Below, in pieces: positions 6,987 to 15,495 of a DNA stretch of 43,837 bases. The position numbers were made by a program, and so were the translations under genes. The notes under the pieces are model-generated. The model was not told where the DNA came from. It did no database searches and was given only the letters and a program-made list of their open reading frames with translations. This DNA comes from Nocardioidaceae bacterium. GTDB lineage: Bacteria > Actinomycetota > Actinomycetes > Propionibacteriales > Nocardioidaceae. Positions within the stretch are counted from its first letter, which is position 1. The number at the start of each line of letters is the position of its first letter. Where the stretch lies: assembly GCA_025980475.1 (NCBI GenBank), contig JAICXL010000013.1, forward strand, positions 1 to 43,837, read 5' to 3'.

Positions 6987-8314
6987 GACCGGCCTGCCGC
7001 GGCCCGCTTGCGCGCAGCCTTGCGCTCCTTGCGGAGCTCGACGAGGTAGGAGTGGAAGTCGACCTCGATCGTGTGTCGCTTGGAGGCGACGTAGCGCTTG
7101 CGCAGAGCGGCGTCGTAGGCATCGATCTGGCTCCGCATCTGGGCGTACGACGGCAGCGCCCCGACTCCGGTCACCAGGTCGGCCACCCACTCGGCCTGCG
7201 CCTCCGCCAGCGGCATGATCGCCCCGATCGGCTGGATCAGACCGAGGAAGAACAGGCCAGGGTGGTCCGGGTCGACGACCCGGCGGTAGAGGCCGACGCG
7301 GTTGTCCTCCGCGGCCACGACCGAGGAGTCGAGGAAGGGGAAGCTCACCCGGTAGCCGGTGCAGTAGACGACCACGTCGTACTCCCCCGCCGACCCGTCG
7401 GTGAAGAACACCTTCGAGCCCTCGAAGCGGTCGATGTTCGGCCGCACGGTGATGTCGCCGTGGCCGAGCCGGTTGAGCAGGTCCTGGCTGACGGTCGGGT
7501 GCGCCTCGAGCACGCGGTGGTCCGGCTCGGGCAGGCCGTACGACGACTGCCGTCCCTGCGTCAGCCGCAGCAGGGCGGCCATCCCGAGCTGCTGCATCCG
7601 GAAGGGTCCGCGCGCCAGCGGCGACTCGGTGAGGTGGTCGGTGGGGATGCCGAACATGTACTTCGGCACGATGTGGGCGCCGCGGCGCATCGCCAGGTCG
7701 GTGCTCCTCGCGACCCGGGAGGACTCGACGGCGATGTCGGTGGCGGAGTTGCCGATGCCGAGCACCAGCACCCGCTTGCCGACCAGCGCGTCCGGCGTGC
7801 GGTAGTGGTGCGCGTGCAGCTGCAGGCCCGGGTAGTCCTCCGACCCCGGGAAGGCCGGCTCGGGCCAGCGCGGGTTCCAGTGGTGCCCGTTGGCGACGAT
7901 GACATGGTCGTAGACCAGTGTCTCGGGCTCGCCGCCGTCGACCGGCCGCACGGTCACCGCCCACTGCGTGCCGCCCGGTGACACCTTCACCACCTCGGTG
8001 CGGAACCGGATCCGGTCCCGGAAGCCGAAGTGGTCGACGAAGTCGTCGAAGTACTGCGCGATCTGCCAGTGGCTCGGGTAGTCGGGCAGGTCGTCGGGCA
8101 TCGGCCACGCGGCGTACTCCATCTGCTGCCGCGAGGTGTTGATGTGCAGCGACTGGTAGGCCGACGACATGCCGTTGTCGTTGTCGTAGCGCCAGTTGCC
8201 GCCGATGTCGCTGCCGACCTCGAAGCAGTCGAAGTCGATGTCGCGGGCCTGCATCACCTGACAGGCGGTGATGCCGGACGAGCCGGCTCCGACGATGCAC
8301 ACCCGTGCTGTCAT
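6983..8314 (-). CDS. flavin-containing monooxygenase (FMO/BVMO-like)
   Basis: This is a 443-residue flavoprotein. It has an FAD loop GAGSSG at residues 9-14, then FEVGSDIGGNWRYDNDNGMS, an FMO-type NADPH loop GIGNSATDIAVESS, and VVYCTGYRVSFPFLD near the C terminus, all typical of class B flavin monooxygenases. Such enzymes use NADPH and oxygen to oxidise N, S or carbonyl carbon. The substrate cannot be read from sequence. The upstream segment (8315-8334) is only 20 bases, shared with the divergent YkvA gene, so the transcripts are probably nearly leaderless. The downstream mycothiol-family gene overlaps by four bases. Confidence 0.87.
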   Translation of the reverse strand: MTARVCIVGAGSSGITACQVMQARDIDFDCFEVGSDIGGNWRYDNDNGMSSAYQSLHINTSRQQMEYAAWPMPDDLPDYPSHWQIAQYFDDFVDHFGFRDRIRFRTEVVKVSPGGTQWAVTVRPVDGGEPETLVYDHVIVANGHHWNPRWPEPAFPGSEDYPGLQLHAHHYRTPDALVGKRVLVLGIGNSATDIAVESSRVARSTDLAMRRGAHIVPKYMFGIPTDHLTESPLARGPFRMQQLGMAALLRLTQGRQSSYGLPEPDHRVLEAHPTVSQDLLNRLGHGDITVRPNIDRFEGSKVFFTDGSAGEYDVVVYCTGYRVSFPFLDSSVVAAEDNRVGLYRRVVDPDHPGLFFLGLIQPIGAIMPLAEAQAEWVADLVTGVGALPSYAQMRSQIDAYDAALRKRYVASKRHTIEVDFHSYLVELRKERKAARKRAAAGRS

Positions 8315-8334
8315 GACCTGAGAACATAGCCCCC

Positions 8335-8730
8335 ATGTGGCGCGACGTGGCGATCGGTGTCGCGATCGGCCTGGTCACGTGCTGGCTGCTGCTGCTCGTC
8401 GGCCTGCTCCTCGTGCGACCCCGTGGCGGCCTGCTCAAGGAGGCGGTCCGGATCCTGCCCGACCTGCTCCGGCTGCTCACCCGGATGGCGCGCGACGACG
8501 CCCTGCCTCGGGGGGTGCGCTGGCGGCTCGCCCTCCTGCTGGCCTACCTGGCTTCGCCGATCGACCTGGTGCCGGACGTCGTCCCGGTCCTCGGCTACGC
8601 CGACGACGCGATCGTGGCTGCCTGGGTGCTGCGCTCGGTCGTCCGGGTCGTGGGGGTCGAGGAGGTGCGCTCCCGCTGGCCGGGGACCGACGACGGCTTC
8701 GCCGCCCTGCGCCGCCTCACCGGCATCTAG
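8335..8730 (+). CDS. YkvA/DUF1232 membrane protein
   Basis: This is a 131-residue protein. An N-terminal hydrophobic helix (residues 4-27, VAIGVAIGLVTCWLLLLVGL) is followed by an amphipathic region. The DUF1232 signature comes next, around residues 60-95: LLLAYLASPIDLVPDVVPVL followed by GYADDAIV. The family is widespread and its function is unknown; a membrane-associated scaffold or transport accessory role has been suggested only by context. Its TAG overlaps the TAG of the convergent aminotransferase gene in the palindrome CTAG (8727-8730). Confidence 0.85.
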   Translation: MWRDVAIGVAIGLVTCWLLLLVGLLLVRPRGGLLKEAVRILPDLLRLLTRMARDDALPRGVRWRLALLLAYLASPIDLVPDVVPVLGYADDAIVAAWVLRSVVRVVGVEEVRSRWPGTDDGFAALRRLTGI

Positions 8731-9857
8731 ACCGACACGGCCATCCGGCGGACGGCCTCCTCGACCACCGACGGCGACGTGCCGAGGTTGAAGCGCACCC
8801 ACCCGGTCGCCGAGCGGTCGTAGTTGACTCCGGGTGACAGCGCGACGCGGCCGCGCTCGAGGAACGCTGCGGCGGGGTCGTCGAGGCCGAGGGCGGTGCA
8901 GTCCAGCCAGGCGAGGTAGGTCGCGTCGGCCGGGGCGACCACCACCTCCGGCAGCCTCCTGCCGAGCAGGTCGGTGAGCAACGCGCGGTTGGCGAAGACC
9001 TCGTCGCGGAGCTGGTCCAGCCAGTCGTCGCCGGCGGAGTAGGCCGCCGTCTGCGCCAGCACGCCGAGGTGGCTGGCGCCATGGGTGACCACCTCGGGCA
9101 GCGTCCCGACGGCATCGCCGGCATCGGGCCCGGGCACGACCAGCGCGGCCTTGAGCCCGGCGAGGTTGAAGGCCTTCGACGCCGACACCACGGCGATCCC
9201 CGCGGCGGCCTCCGGCACCGAGAGGTACGGCGTGAACTCCACACCCGGCCGCACCAGGGGGGCGTGGATCTCGTCGGACACCACCAGCACGTCGTGCTGG
9301 GCCGCCAGCCGGGCGAGCATCGCGAGCTCCTCGGGCGCATGCACGGTGCCGGTCGGGTTCTGCGGGTTGCACAGCACGTACGCCGCTCCCGGCCCTGCCT
9401 CGGCGAACGCTGCCTCGAGCGCTCGGGGGTCGAGCCGGTGGTTGCTGTCCAGGGGGGCCACGACCAGGCGACGGTCGACGGCCTCGACGAAGCCGTAGAA
9501 CGAGTCGTAGCACGGCGGGCTGAGCACCACGCCCGTGTCGTGAGGAGTGAGGGCGTGCAGCAGCTCCTCCACCCCGATCATCACGTCGGCCACGGGCACC
9601 AGCGCGGCCGGGTCGACGGACCAGTCCCAGCGGCGCTTGGCGAAGCCCACGAAGGCCTCGGTGTAGGGCGCCGCCCACCGGTAGCCGGTGTCGCCCCGCT
9701 GCAGCGCCGTGGTGAGCGTGTCGACGACCACCGGGCACGGCCGGGCGTCCATCTCCGCCACCCAGACAGGCAGAACGTCGTCGGGGAAGGCCTGCCACTT
9801 CAGGCTCGTGCGGGTGCGGCGCAGCTCGTCCAGGGACTCGCCGAGGATCCGGGGCAT
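8727..9857 (-). CDS. PatB/MalY-type class I/II aminotransferase or C-S lyase
   Basis: This is a 376-residue PLP enzyme. VWVAEMDARPCPVV near the N terminus, GYRWAAPYTEAFVGFAKRRW, LCNPQNPTG (162-170), VVSDEIHAPLV and VVSASKAFNLAGLK are all PatB/MalY signatures. K228 is the PLP Schiff-base lysine. PatB/MalY proteins are cystathionine beta-lyases or aminotransferases, so the product is probably involved in methionine or cysteine C-S cleavage. ATG 9855-9857 gives the usual length. It overlaps the convergent YkvA gene by four bases. The adjacent kinase gene lies upstream in the same direction with 23 bases between, so cotranscription is possible. Confidence 0.86.
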   Translation of the reverse strand: MPRILGESLDELRRTRTSLKWQAFPDDVLPVWVAEMDARPCPVVVDTLTTALQRGDTGYRWAAPYTEAFVGFAKRRWDWSVDPAALVPVADVMIGVEELLHALTPHDTGVVLSPPCYDSFYGFVEAVDRRLVVAPLDSNHRLDPRALEAAFAEAGPGAAYVLCNPQNPTGTVHAPEELAMLARLAAQHDVLVVSDEIHAPLVRPGVEFTPYLSVPEAAAGIAVVSASKAFNLAGLKAALVVPGPDAGDAVGTLPEVVTHGASHLGVLAQTAAYSAGDDWLDQLRDEVFANRALLTDLLGRRLPEVVVAPADATYLAWLDCTALGLDDPAAAFLERGRVALSPGVNYDRSATGWVRFNLGTSPSVVEEAVRRMAVSV

Positions 9858-9880
9858 GCCCGTGACGTTACCCGGGGCGG

Positions 9881-11728
9881 CTACCCGGCCGCGCTGCCCG
9901 GGGCGGCCGTCGACCGGGGAAGGGTGACGGTGAAGGTGCTGCCGAGCCCGGGCTTGGACTCGACCGTGACCGTGCCACCCAGCTCCTCGGTGAGCCGGCG
10001 GACGATGGCCAGCCCCAGTCCCGTCCCCGGCTGTGCGCGCGCGGCGGCGTGGGTGCCGCGGACGAACTCGTCGAAGATCGCGTCCAGGTCCGCAGGATCG
10101 ATGCCGATGCCCTCGTCCACACAGGTGAAGCGCACGAGGTCGCCCATCGTCTCGGCCTCCAGGGTGACGGTGGACCCGGGGCCGGAGTACTTCACGGCGT
10201 TGCTGACCAGGTTCACCACGACGCGCACGAGGTCGGCGCGCTGGCCGACCACGTGCACGGGTGCCGGGGGCGGCTCGGCGACCAGCCGGACCCCCTTGTT
10301 GCCCGCCTGCACGCGCCACACGTCGACCGCTTCGCGGACCGCGCCCCAGAGGTCCACCGGCACGCGCGGCTGTGGCCGGTCGGGATCCTCGGTCTCCTGC
10401 AGCACCATCAGGTCGGCGACGAGGTCGTCGAGCCGGCGAGCGTTGCGCGCGATCGCCTCGACCGACCGCGCCGCCTGGTCGTCCGCGGCGAGGGTCGCGA
10501 GCTGGTCCTCCAGCAGCTCGGCGTTGCCGGCGATGGCGGCGATCGGCCCCTTGAACTCGTGGGAGACGGTCGCGAACATCACCCGCTTCTGCTCGTCGAC
10601 CTCGCGCAGGTGGGCGACGTAGTCCCGGCTCCGGGCCAGCAGCGCCCGGTTCAGCGCGACGGTGCCCAGGTCGCGGCTGCCCTCGCGGACCGCCTTGGTC
10701 TCAGCGGTGGTCCACGTCGACGCCTCACCGGAGCGCATCAGGACGACATAGCCGAGGAAGGCCTGGTCGGCTCCCACCGGGGCGAGCAGCACGCTGCGGA
10801 TGCCCCAGGCCAGCAGCGCCGAGGCCAGCTTCTTCACGTCGGCGCCGGGCACGAGGCCCGGGTCGGGCTTGTCCAGCGCGATCGCCACCACCTCGCGCCG
10901 CTCCCAGGCGTTCCGGGCGATGTGCTCGGCCGCCTCCCGCAGCGCGTCCGGCAGCGGGGGGGCGTCGGCACCATCGGAGGTCCACAGACCGACCGGCAGT
11001 CCGGCCTCGGACGCCACCAGGCGCAGCGCCACCCGGTCGACACCGACCTCCTCGCGCATCAGCCCGACCACCCTCGTCGCCAGCATGGTCAGGTCGCCGG
11101 CCCGGGAGGCCTCGATGGTGAGCAGGTGGCCGAGGCGGGCCAGCCGAGCCTGCTCCTCCAGGCGTTCGCGCTCGTGCTGCGCGCGGACGGCGAGCCCGGC
11201 CTGCACGGCCAGGATGTCCAGCCGCTGCATGCTGGCCGCGTCCGGCCGGACCCCACCCGGCGGCTCGTCCACGTGCAGGTAGCCGATCATCTCTCCTCTG
11301 GCGTCACGCAGCGGCGCGTGCAGGGCGTCGTAGGCATGCCAGGCGTCGGGCCCCTCGATCCCTGCCGGCCGGGGCAGCACGATCGGGCCGTCCGAGCCGC
11401 GGAAGTCGCGGTGGGACACGAAGCGGAAGAGGCCCCACCGCTCGTGCGGCTGCCCGGGCGGGTCGACGTCCCAGATCGGCACGGTGCTGCCGAGCAGCTC
11501 CTCGACGGCATCGGCGGGACCGGCGACGCTGACCACCTCGAGGAGCCTGTCTCCTCGGACGACCGATATCGCCGCGATGCCGAAGCCGGCGACCTCGACC
11601 ACGCCGGTCGTCACGGCGTCGAGAGTCTCCTGGAAGTTGCTGCTGAGGTGCACCCGGCTCATCAGGGCGTGCAACGCAGGGACCGGGACGGCGTCCTGCG
11701 CCCCGGCCATCTCCTCCGCTGTTGTCAC
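9881..11728 (-). CDS. soluble sensor histidine kinase with two GAF domains
   Basis: This is a 615-residue protein with no membrane segment. One GAF-like domain spans about residues 15-180 and a second about 195-370. They are followed by a HisKA domain with FATVSHEFKGPIAAIAGNAE around residue 390, then an HATPase domain: VVNLVSNAVKYSG (N box), DEGIGIDPADL (G1) and GTGLGLAIV (G2). The phospho-acceptor motif reads SHEFKGP rather than the usual SHELRTP. GTG 11726-11728 is preferred because GGGAG lies five bases upstream; ATG 11708-11710 is an alternative. No response regulator is adjacent. GAF sensing suggests a cytoplasmic signal such as redox state, gas or a small molecule. Confidence 0.87.
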   Translation of the reverse strand: MTTAEEMAGAQDAVPVPALHALMSRVHLSSNFQETLDAVTTGVVEVAGFGIAAISVVRGDRLLEVVSVAGPADAVEELLGSTVPIWDVDPPGQPHERWGLFRFVSHRDFRGSDGPIVLPRPAGIEGPDAWHAYDALHAPLRDARGEMIGYLHVDEPPGGVRPDAASMQRLDILAVQAGLAVRAQHERERLEEQARLARLGHLLTIEASRAGDLTMLATRVVGLMREEVGVDRVALRLVASEAGLPVGLWTSDGADAPPLPDALREAAEHIARNAWERREVVAIALDKPDPGLVPGADVKKLASALLAWGIRSVLLAPVGADQAFLGYVVLMRSGEASTWTTAETKAVREGSRDLGTVALNRALLARSRDYVAHLREVDEQKRVMFATVSHEFKGPIAAIAGNAELLEDQLATLAADDQAARSVEAIARNARRLDDLVADLMVLQETEDPDRPQPRVPVDLWGAVREAVDVWRVQAGNKGVRLVAEPPPAPVHVVGQRADLVRVVVNLVSNAVKYSGPGSTVTLEAETMGDLVRFTCVDEGIGIDPADLDAIFDEFVRGTHAAARAQPGTGLGLAIVRRLTEELGGTVTVESKPGLGSTFTVTLPRSTAAPGSAAG

Positions 11729-11887
11729 GGCACTCCCGCCCTCCGGCACCGACCCCAACCCCCCGGTCGGCCACGGCGCCCCGAGGCGGATCCTACGGAT
11801 GCGAGCGGACCGGGACCATAGTTGTTTCGGGTCATTTGGACAAGGGGGCAAAATCGGTCGCTGTCGCGCTGTGCGACGCTGGGGTCC

Positions 11888-12598
11888 ATGAGCGCTCGTC
11901 CCCGTGGCCGCCCCGGCTACGACCAGGCCACGGTCCTGCGCCGCGCCATCGAGCTGTTCAACAGGCAGGGGTACGACGGCACCAGCATGGGCGACCTTGC
12001 CCGCGAGCTCGGCCTGTCGAAGTCGGCGATCTACCACCACGTGCCGAGCAAGGAGCACCTCCTCGAGCAAGCGCTCGACGAGGCCCTGCGCGAGCTCAGC
12101 GCCGTCGTCGACAACGCGGTCGACCCGGGACTCGACACGGGACTCGACACCGGAATCGACACCGGACTCGACACCGGGCTCGACACGGGGCTCGACGGTG
12201 GGCTCGACGGTGGGTCGGCGCGCGACCGGCTGCGGACCGTGGTCCACCGCAGCGTCGAGGTGCTGGTGGCCCACCTGCCCGCGGTCACGCTGCTGCTCCG
12301 CGTCCGCGGCAACAGCGACCTCGAGCTCGCCGCGCTGCAACGACGCCGCGAGGTCGACGACAAGCTCGCCGCGCTGGTCCGGGCTGCGGTGGCCGAGGGA
12401 TCGCTCCGCGACGACGTACCTCCCGAGCTGGTGAGCCGGCTGCTCTTCGGCATGGTCAACTCGCTGGTGGAGTGGTTCCGCCCGGACGGGTCGGTCACCG
12501 GCGCGGCGCTCGCGGACGCGGTCACCACGATGGTCTTCGACGGGCTCGCCGCGCAGCGAAGTCCGGGCCCGGGATCAGGTCCCGGATCAGGTCCCTGA
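11888..12598 (+). CDS. TetR family regulator with an internal GLDT repeat; candidate paa regulator
   Basis: This is a 236-residue protein. The N-terminal HTH is GYDGTSMGDLARELGLSKSA then IYHHVPSKEHLLEQALDEAL, about residues 28-70. Residues 81-108 are seven 4-residue repeats, mostly GLDT, inserted just after the DNA-binding domain. The ligand domain resumes at RLRTVVHRSVEVLVAHLPAV. The HTH style and the position convergent with paaE match TetR-type PaaR regulators of actinobacterial phenylacetate clusters, but that assignment is an inference. The palindrome at 16476-16487 is the best candidate target. The C terminus is a Gly/Pro/Ser-rich tail (SPGPGSGPGSGP). The sensor kinase gene diverges upstream, 159 bases away. 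Confidence 0.85.
   Translation: MSARPRGRPGYDQATVLRRAIELFNRQGYDGTSMGDLARELGLSKSAIYHHVPSKEHLLEQALDEALRELSAVVDNAVDPGLDTGLDTGIDTGLDTGLDTGLDGGLDGGSARDRLRTVVHRSVEVLVAHLPAVTLLLRVRGNSDLELAALQRRREVDDKLAALVRAAVAEGSLRDDVPPELVSRLLFGMVNSLVEWFRPDGSVTGAALADAVTTMVFDGLAAQRSPGPGSGPGSGP
12128..12211 (+). repeat. seven 12-bp tandem repeats inside the tetR gene
   Basis: Seven 12-base units of the type GGACTCGACACG (with third-position variants) encode GLDT GLDT GIDT GLDT GLDT GLDG GLDG. All are in frame, so copy-number change would lengthen or shorten the linker without a frameshift. The variants at wobble positions show that the array is not brand new. Confidence 0.9.
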
Positions 12599-12600
12599 TC
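12585..12600. terminator. short hairpin between convergent tetR and paaE
   Basis: GATCAGG-TC-CCTGATC is a perfect 7-bp inverted repeat at the very end of the tetR gene, overlapping its TGA (12596-12598) and 11 bases from the paaE stop. It has a two-base loop and no T run, so folding may need opening of inner pairs. It is plausible as a bidirectional terminator in this 12-base gap. Confidence 0.35.
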
Positions 12601-12610
12601 AGCCCCCGGG

Positions 12611-13699
12611 TCAGGCGTCGTAGTCGACGGTGATCCGGTCGCTGACCGGGAAGGACTGGCAGGTGAGCACGAACCCGGCCTCGACCTCGGCGGGCTCCAG
12701 CGCATAGTTGCGGCGCATGTCGACCTCGCCGGCGCACACCTTGGCCCGGCAGGTCCCGCAGACGCCGCCCTTGCACGCGAACGGCAGGTCGGACCGGCCG
12801 GCCTGGGCCGCGTCGAGGATGGTCCGGTCGCGCGGCAGCGGCGTGGTGCTGCTGCGGCCGTCCAGGACGATGGTCACCTCACTGGTCTCGCCGGTGGTGA
12901 CCGGGTCCACGTGGTGCAGCTCCGGCGGCGGCTCGTCGACGTAGAACAGCTCGACGTGCACCTTGTCGGGCGGGACGCCCAGGTCGACCAGCACGTCGCG
13001 GGCGTCGGTCACCATGGCGAACGGCCCGCACAACCAGACGTGGTCGACGTCGGCGAGTGGCACCAGCAGCTGCAGCAGGATGCGCAGCCGCTCGCCCTCG
13101 AGCCGGCCGGAGAAGAGCTCGACGTCGCGCGGCTCGCGGGAGAGCACGTGGACGAGCTCGAACCGGGTGCCGTAGCGGTTCTTCAGGTCGGCGAGCTCCT
13201 CGAGGAACATCACCGATCCCGTCGTGCGGTTGCCGTAGAGCAGCGTCACCTGCGAGCGAGGGTCGGCCAGGACCGTGGCCGCGATCGAGAGCACCGGCGT
13301 GACGCCCGAGCCGGCGGCGATGCACAGGTGCCGCCCGGGCCGGGCCGGGTCCGCGCGGAAGCTGCCGGTCGGTGGCTGGACATCGACCTCCGTGCCGGGC
13401 TCCACCTCGTGGAGCAGCCAGTGGGAGAACAGGCCGTCGGGGACCTCGCGCACACCGATCCGCGGCGCCTCACCCACCGCTGCGCAGATCGAGTAGTTCC
13501 GCCGCTCCTCGCGGCCGTCGACGACGCGCCGCAGGGTCAGCGACTGCCCCGCGGCGAAGGCGAACTCCGCCGCGAGCTCCTCGGGCACCGCGAAGGTGAT
13601 CGCGGCGGAGTCGTCGGTCAGCCGCTCGACCTTCGCGACGCGCAGCGTGTGGAACGGCGCCTTCCGCCGGGTCGGCGCCTCCGGGTCGACGACGGTCAC
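12611..13699 (-). CDS. paaE: phenylacetyl-CoA 1,2-epoxidase reductase subunit PaaE
   Basis: This 362-residue protein starts at GTG 13697-13699. An FAD/NADPH reductase half (RRNYSICAAVGEAP, HLCIAAGSGVTPVLSIAATV, LLYGNRTTGSVMFLEEL, HVWLCGPFAMV) is followed by a plant-type 2Fe-2S ferredoxin domain with CKGGVCGTCRAKV and a later C in LTCQSF. PaaE passes electrons from NADPH to the di-iron PaaA. The order on the minus strand is paaA-B-C-D-E, the standard operon. It starts one base after the paaD stop, consistent with coupled translation. Confidence 0.95.
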   Translation of the reverse strand: MTVVDPEAPTRRKAPFHTLRVAKVERLTDDSAAITFAVPEELAAEFAFAAGQSLTLRRVVDGREERRNYSICAAVGEAPRIGVREVPDGLFSHWLLHEVEPGTEVDVQPPTGSFRADPARPGRHLCIAAGSGVTPVLSIAATVLADPRSQVTLLYGNRTTGSVMFLEELADLKNRYGTRFELVHVLSREPRDVELFSGRLEGERLRILLQLLVPLADVDHVWLCGPFAMVTDARDVLVDLGVPPDKVHVELFYVDEPPPELHHVDPVTTGETSEVTIVLDGRSSTTPLPRDRTILDAAQAGRSDLPFACKGGVCGTCRAKVCAGEVDMRRNYALEPAEVEAGFVLTCQSFPVSDRITVDYDA

Positions 13700-13700
13700 C

Positions 13701-14222
13701 TCAGATCTCCTTCACGTGCTCGAAGGGCTCCCCGCAGGATGCGCAGCGGTAGAGGGCCGTGCACGCGGTCGGGCCGAACTCCGACGTCAGCTCCGTCTCG
13801 CCGGACCGACAGCGCGGGCAGGTCACCGCACGGCGCGGGGGCAGGAGCGTGAGTGGCACCGGGCCTTCCCGTCGCGGCGCGGGGCCGGGCGCGGACAGCC
13901 CGTGGGCAGCCAGCTGGTGCCGGCCACGTTCGCTGATCCAGTCGCTGGACCACGGTGGCTGCAGGCGGACGCATACGTCGACATCGGCGAAACCGGCCTG
14001 CTGGAGGCCGTGCACGAGGTCGTCGCGCATCGTGGCCATGGCCGGGCAGCCCGAGTAGGTCGGGGTGATCCAGACCGTCACACGCTCGCTCCCGGTGGTC
14101 TCGACGTCCCGCAGCACGCCGAGGTCGGCGAGCGTGAGCATCGGCATCTCGGGGTCGGTGATCCGCCCGGCCACCTCCCGCGCCAGCTCCTCCGCCAGCT
14201 CCTCTGTGGCCATCGTGCGCAT
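13701..14222 (-). CDS. paaD: phenylacetate degradation protein PaaD (maturation factor with zinc ribbon)
   Basis: This is a 173-residue protein. The MIP18/DUF59 domain has DPEMPMLTLADLGVLRDVET and ITPTYSGCPAMATMRDDL. The C terminus has a zinc ribbon with two cysteine pairs, CPRC and CASC. PaaD is needed for assembly or maturation of the epoxidase and is thought to act in Fe-S or di-iron insertion. I chose ATG 14220-14222, which overlaps the paaC TGA as TGATG; two GTG codons immediately upstream are alternatives. Confidence 0.93.
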   Translation of the reverse strand: MRTMATEELAEELAREVAGRITDPEMPMLTLADLGVLRDVETTGSERVTVWITPTYSGCPAMATMRDDLVHGLQQAGFADVDVCVRLQPPWSSDWISERGRHQLAAHGLSAPGPAPRREGPVPLTLLPPRRAVTCPRCRSGETELTSEFGPTACTALYRCASCGEPFEHVKEI

Positions 14223-15166
14223 CACCACATCCCCATCGGGTGGGCGCGCGCGACCGCTTGCATCTCGGCGAGCAGGTGGCCGAACGCCTCGGTGTGCAGG
14301 CCGTCGCGCCCAGTGCGGTCGCGGACGCCGGACATCGCCGGCACCTGCGGGCGCTCGAGGCCGGCCGCCGCGAGCACCTGGTCGACCACCGCGTCCACGT
14401 CGGCGCGCACGGTGGCGGGATCGACACCGGCACCCGCCGCGGCCATTCGCGGCTCGACGCCATGGCTGCCGAAGAGCTCGTCCACCGCGGGCCACAACGA
14501 TGCCAGCGCGGTGCTGGTGCGGCGGCGGGACTCCTCGGTGCCCTGGGCCAGCGTGACCAGCCAGCGGGCGGCGTAGTCGCGGTGGTAGGTGACCTCGGTG
14601 ACCCCCTTGGCGGCGACAGCGGCGAGCACCTGGTCGCGGCTGGTGGCCAGCCGCTCGAGCAGCGCGAGTCGCCAGCAGGCGCAGAGGAAGAGTCGGGTGA
14701 CGGTTGCCGCGAAGTCCCCGGTGGGGGCCTCGACCAGCCGCACGTTCCGGAAGTGCGGCTCGTCGCGGAAGAAGGCCAGCGCGTCCTCGGGGGGCACCGG
14801 GGACCCGTCGGGCAGCGCCGGCACGACGGCCGGGTCGGCGGCCGCGGCGCGCGCGAGCAGCAGTCGGGCCTGCCCGAGGAGGTCCAGGGCGATGTTGGCC
14901 AGCGCGACGTCCTCCTCCAGGTCAGGGGCGTTGCTGCACCACTCCGTGAGCCGGTGGGACAGCACGAGCGCGTCGTCGCCGAGCATCAGGCAGTAGCCCG
15001 CGAGGTCACCGGGGTCCACCCCCTCGGGCACGGTGGTGTCCACGCCGGCGAGAGGGTCCTCGAACGAGGTGCCGAAGGCCCAGTGCCCGTCGGCCTCCCC
15101 AGCCAGCAGCCCGTCGTAGACCGACCCGGCCTCGTGGGCGGGGTTCGCGTCGTGGGTCTGGTTCAC
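14222..15166 (-). CDS. paaC: phenylacetyl-CoA epoxidase structural subunit PaaC
   Basis: This is a 314-residue protein. YCLMLGDDALVLSHRLTEWC, LANIALDLLGQARLLLARAA, FFRDEPHFRNVRLVEAPTGD and VTYHRDYAARWLVTLAQGTE are the PaaC blocks. PaaC is the ferritin-like, metal-free partner that forms the PaaAC heterodimer core. The start is GTG 15164-15166 with GGAAG upstream, 20 bases past the paaB stop. The Asn/His-rich first residues vary in the family and look ordinary. Confidence 0.94.
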   Translation of the reverse strand: MNQTHDANPAHEAGSVYDGLLAGEADGHWAFGTSFEDPLAGVDTTVPEGVDPGDLAGYCLMLGDDALVLSHRLTEWCSNAPDLEEDVALANIALDLLGQARLLLARAAAADPAVVPALPDGSPVPPEDALAFFRDEPHFRNVRLVEAPTGDFAATVTRLFLCACWRLALLERLATSRDQVLAAVAAKGVTEVTYHRDYAARWLVTLAQGTEESRRRTSTALASLWPAVDELFGSHGVEPRMAAAGAGVDPATVRADVDAVVDQVLAAAGLERPQVPAMSGVRDRTGRDGLHTEAFGHLLAEMQAVARAHPMGMW

Positions 15167-15186
15167 GAGTCACTTCCGGTGGGTGG

Positions 15187-15495
15187 TCACATGTGGGGAA
15201 CGTCGGCGGGGATGTCGTAAAAGGTCGGGTGCCGGTAGACCTTGTCGCCGCTGGGGGCGAAGAGCGGGTCCTTCTCGTCCGGGCTCGAGGCGGTGATGTC
15301 CGCCGAGCGGACCACCCAGATGCTGACGCCCTCGTTGCGCCGCGTGTAGACGTCGCGCGCGTGCCGCAGCGCCATCTGGTCGTCGGCGGCGTGGAGCGAG
15401 CCGACGTGCACGTGGTTGAGGCCGCGCTTGCCACGCACGAAGACCTCGTAGAGCGGCCACTGCGCTTGCGGGGGCTCGGCCCTGACCTCGCTCAC
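15187..15495 (-). CDS. paaB: phenylacetyl-CoA epoxidase subunit PaaB
   Basis: This is a 102-residue protein. [40 protein letters not shown] and [12 protein letters not shown] are the conserved PaaB core. GTG 15493-15495 overlaps the paaA TGA in a GTGA. PaaB bridges PaaAC dimers and is required for activity. The length is normal for the family. Confidence 0.95.
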   Translation of the reverse strand: MSEVRAEPPQAQWPLYEVFVRGKRGLNHVHVGSLHAADDQMALRHARDVYTRRNEGVSIWVVRSADITASSPDEKDPLFAPSGDKVYRHPTFYDIPADVPHM

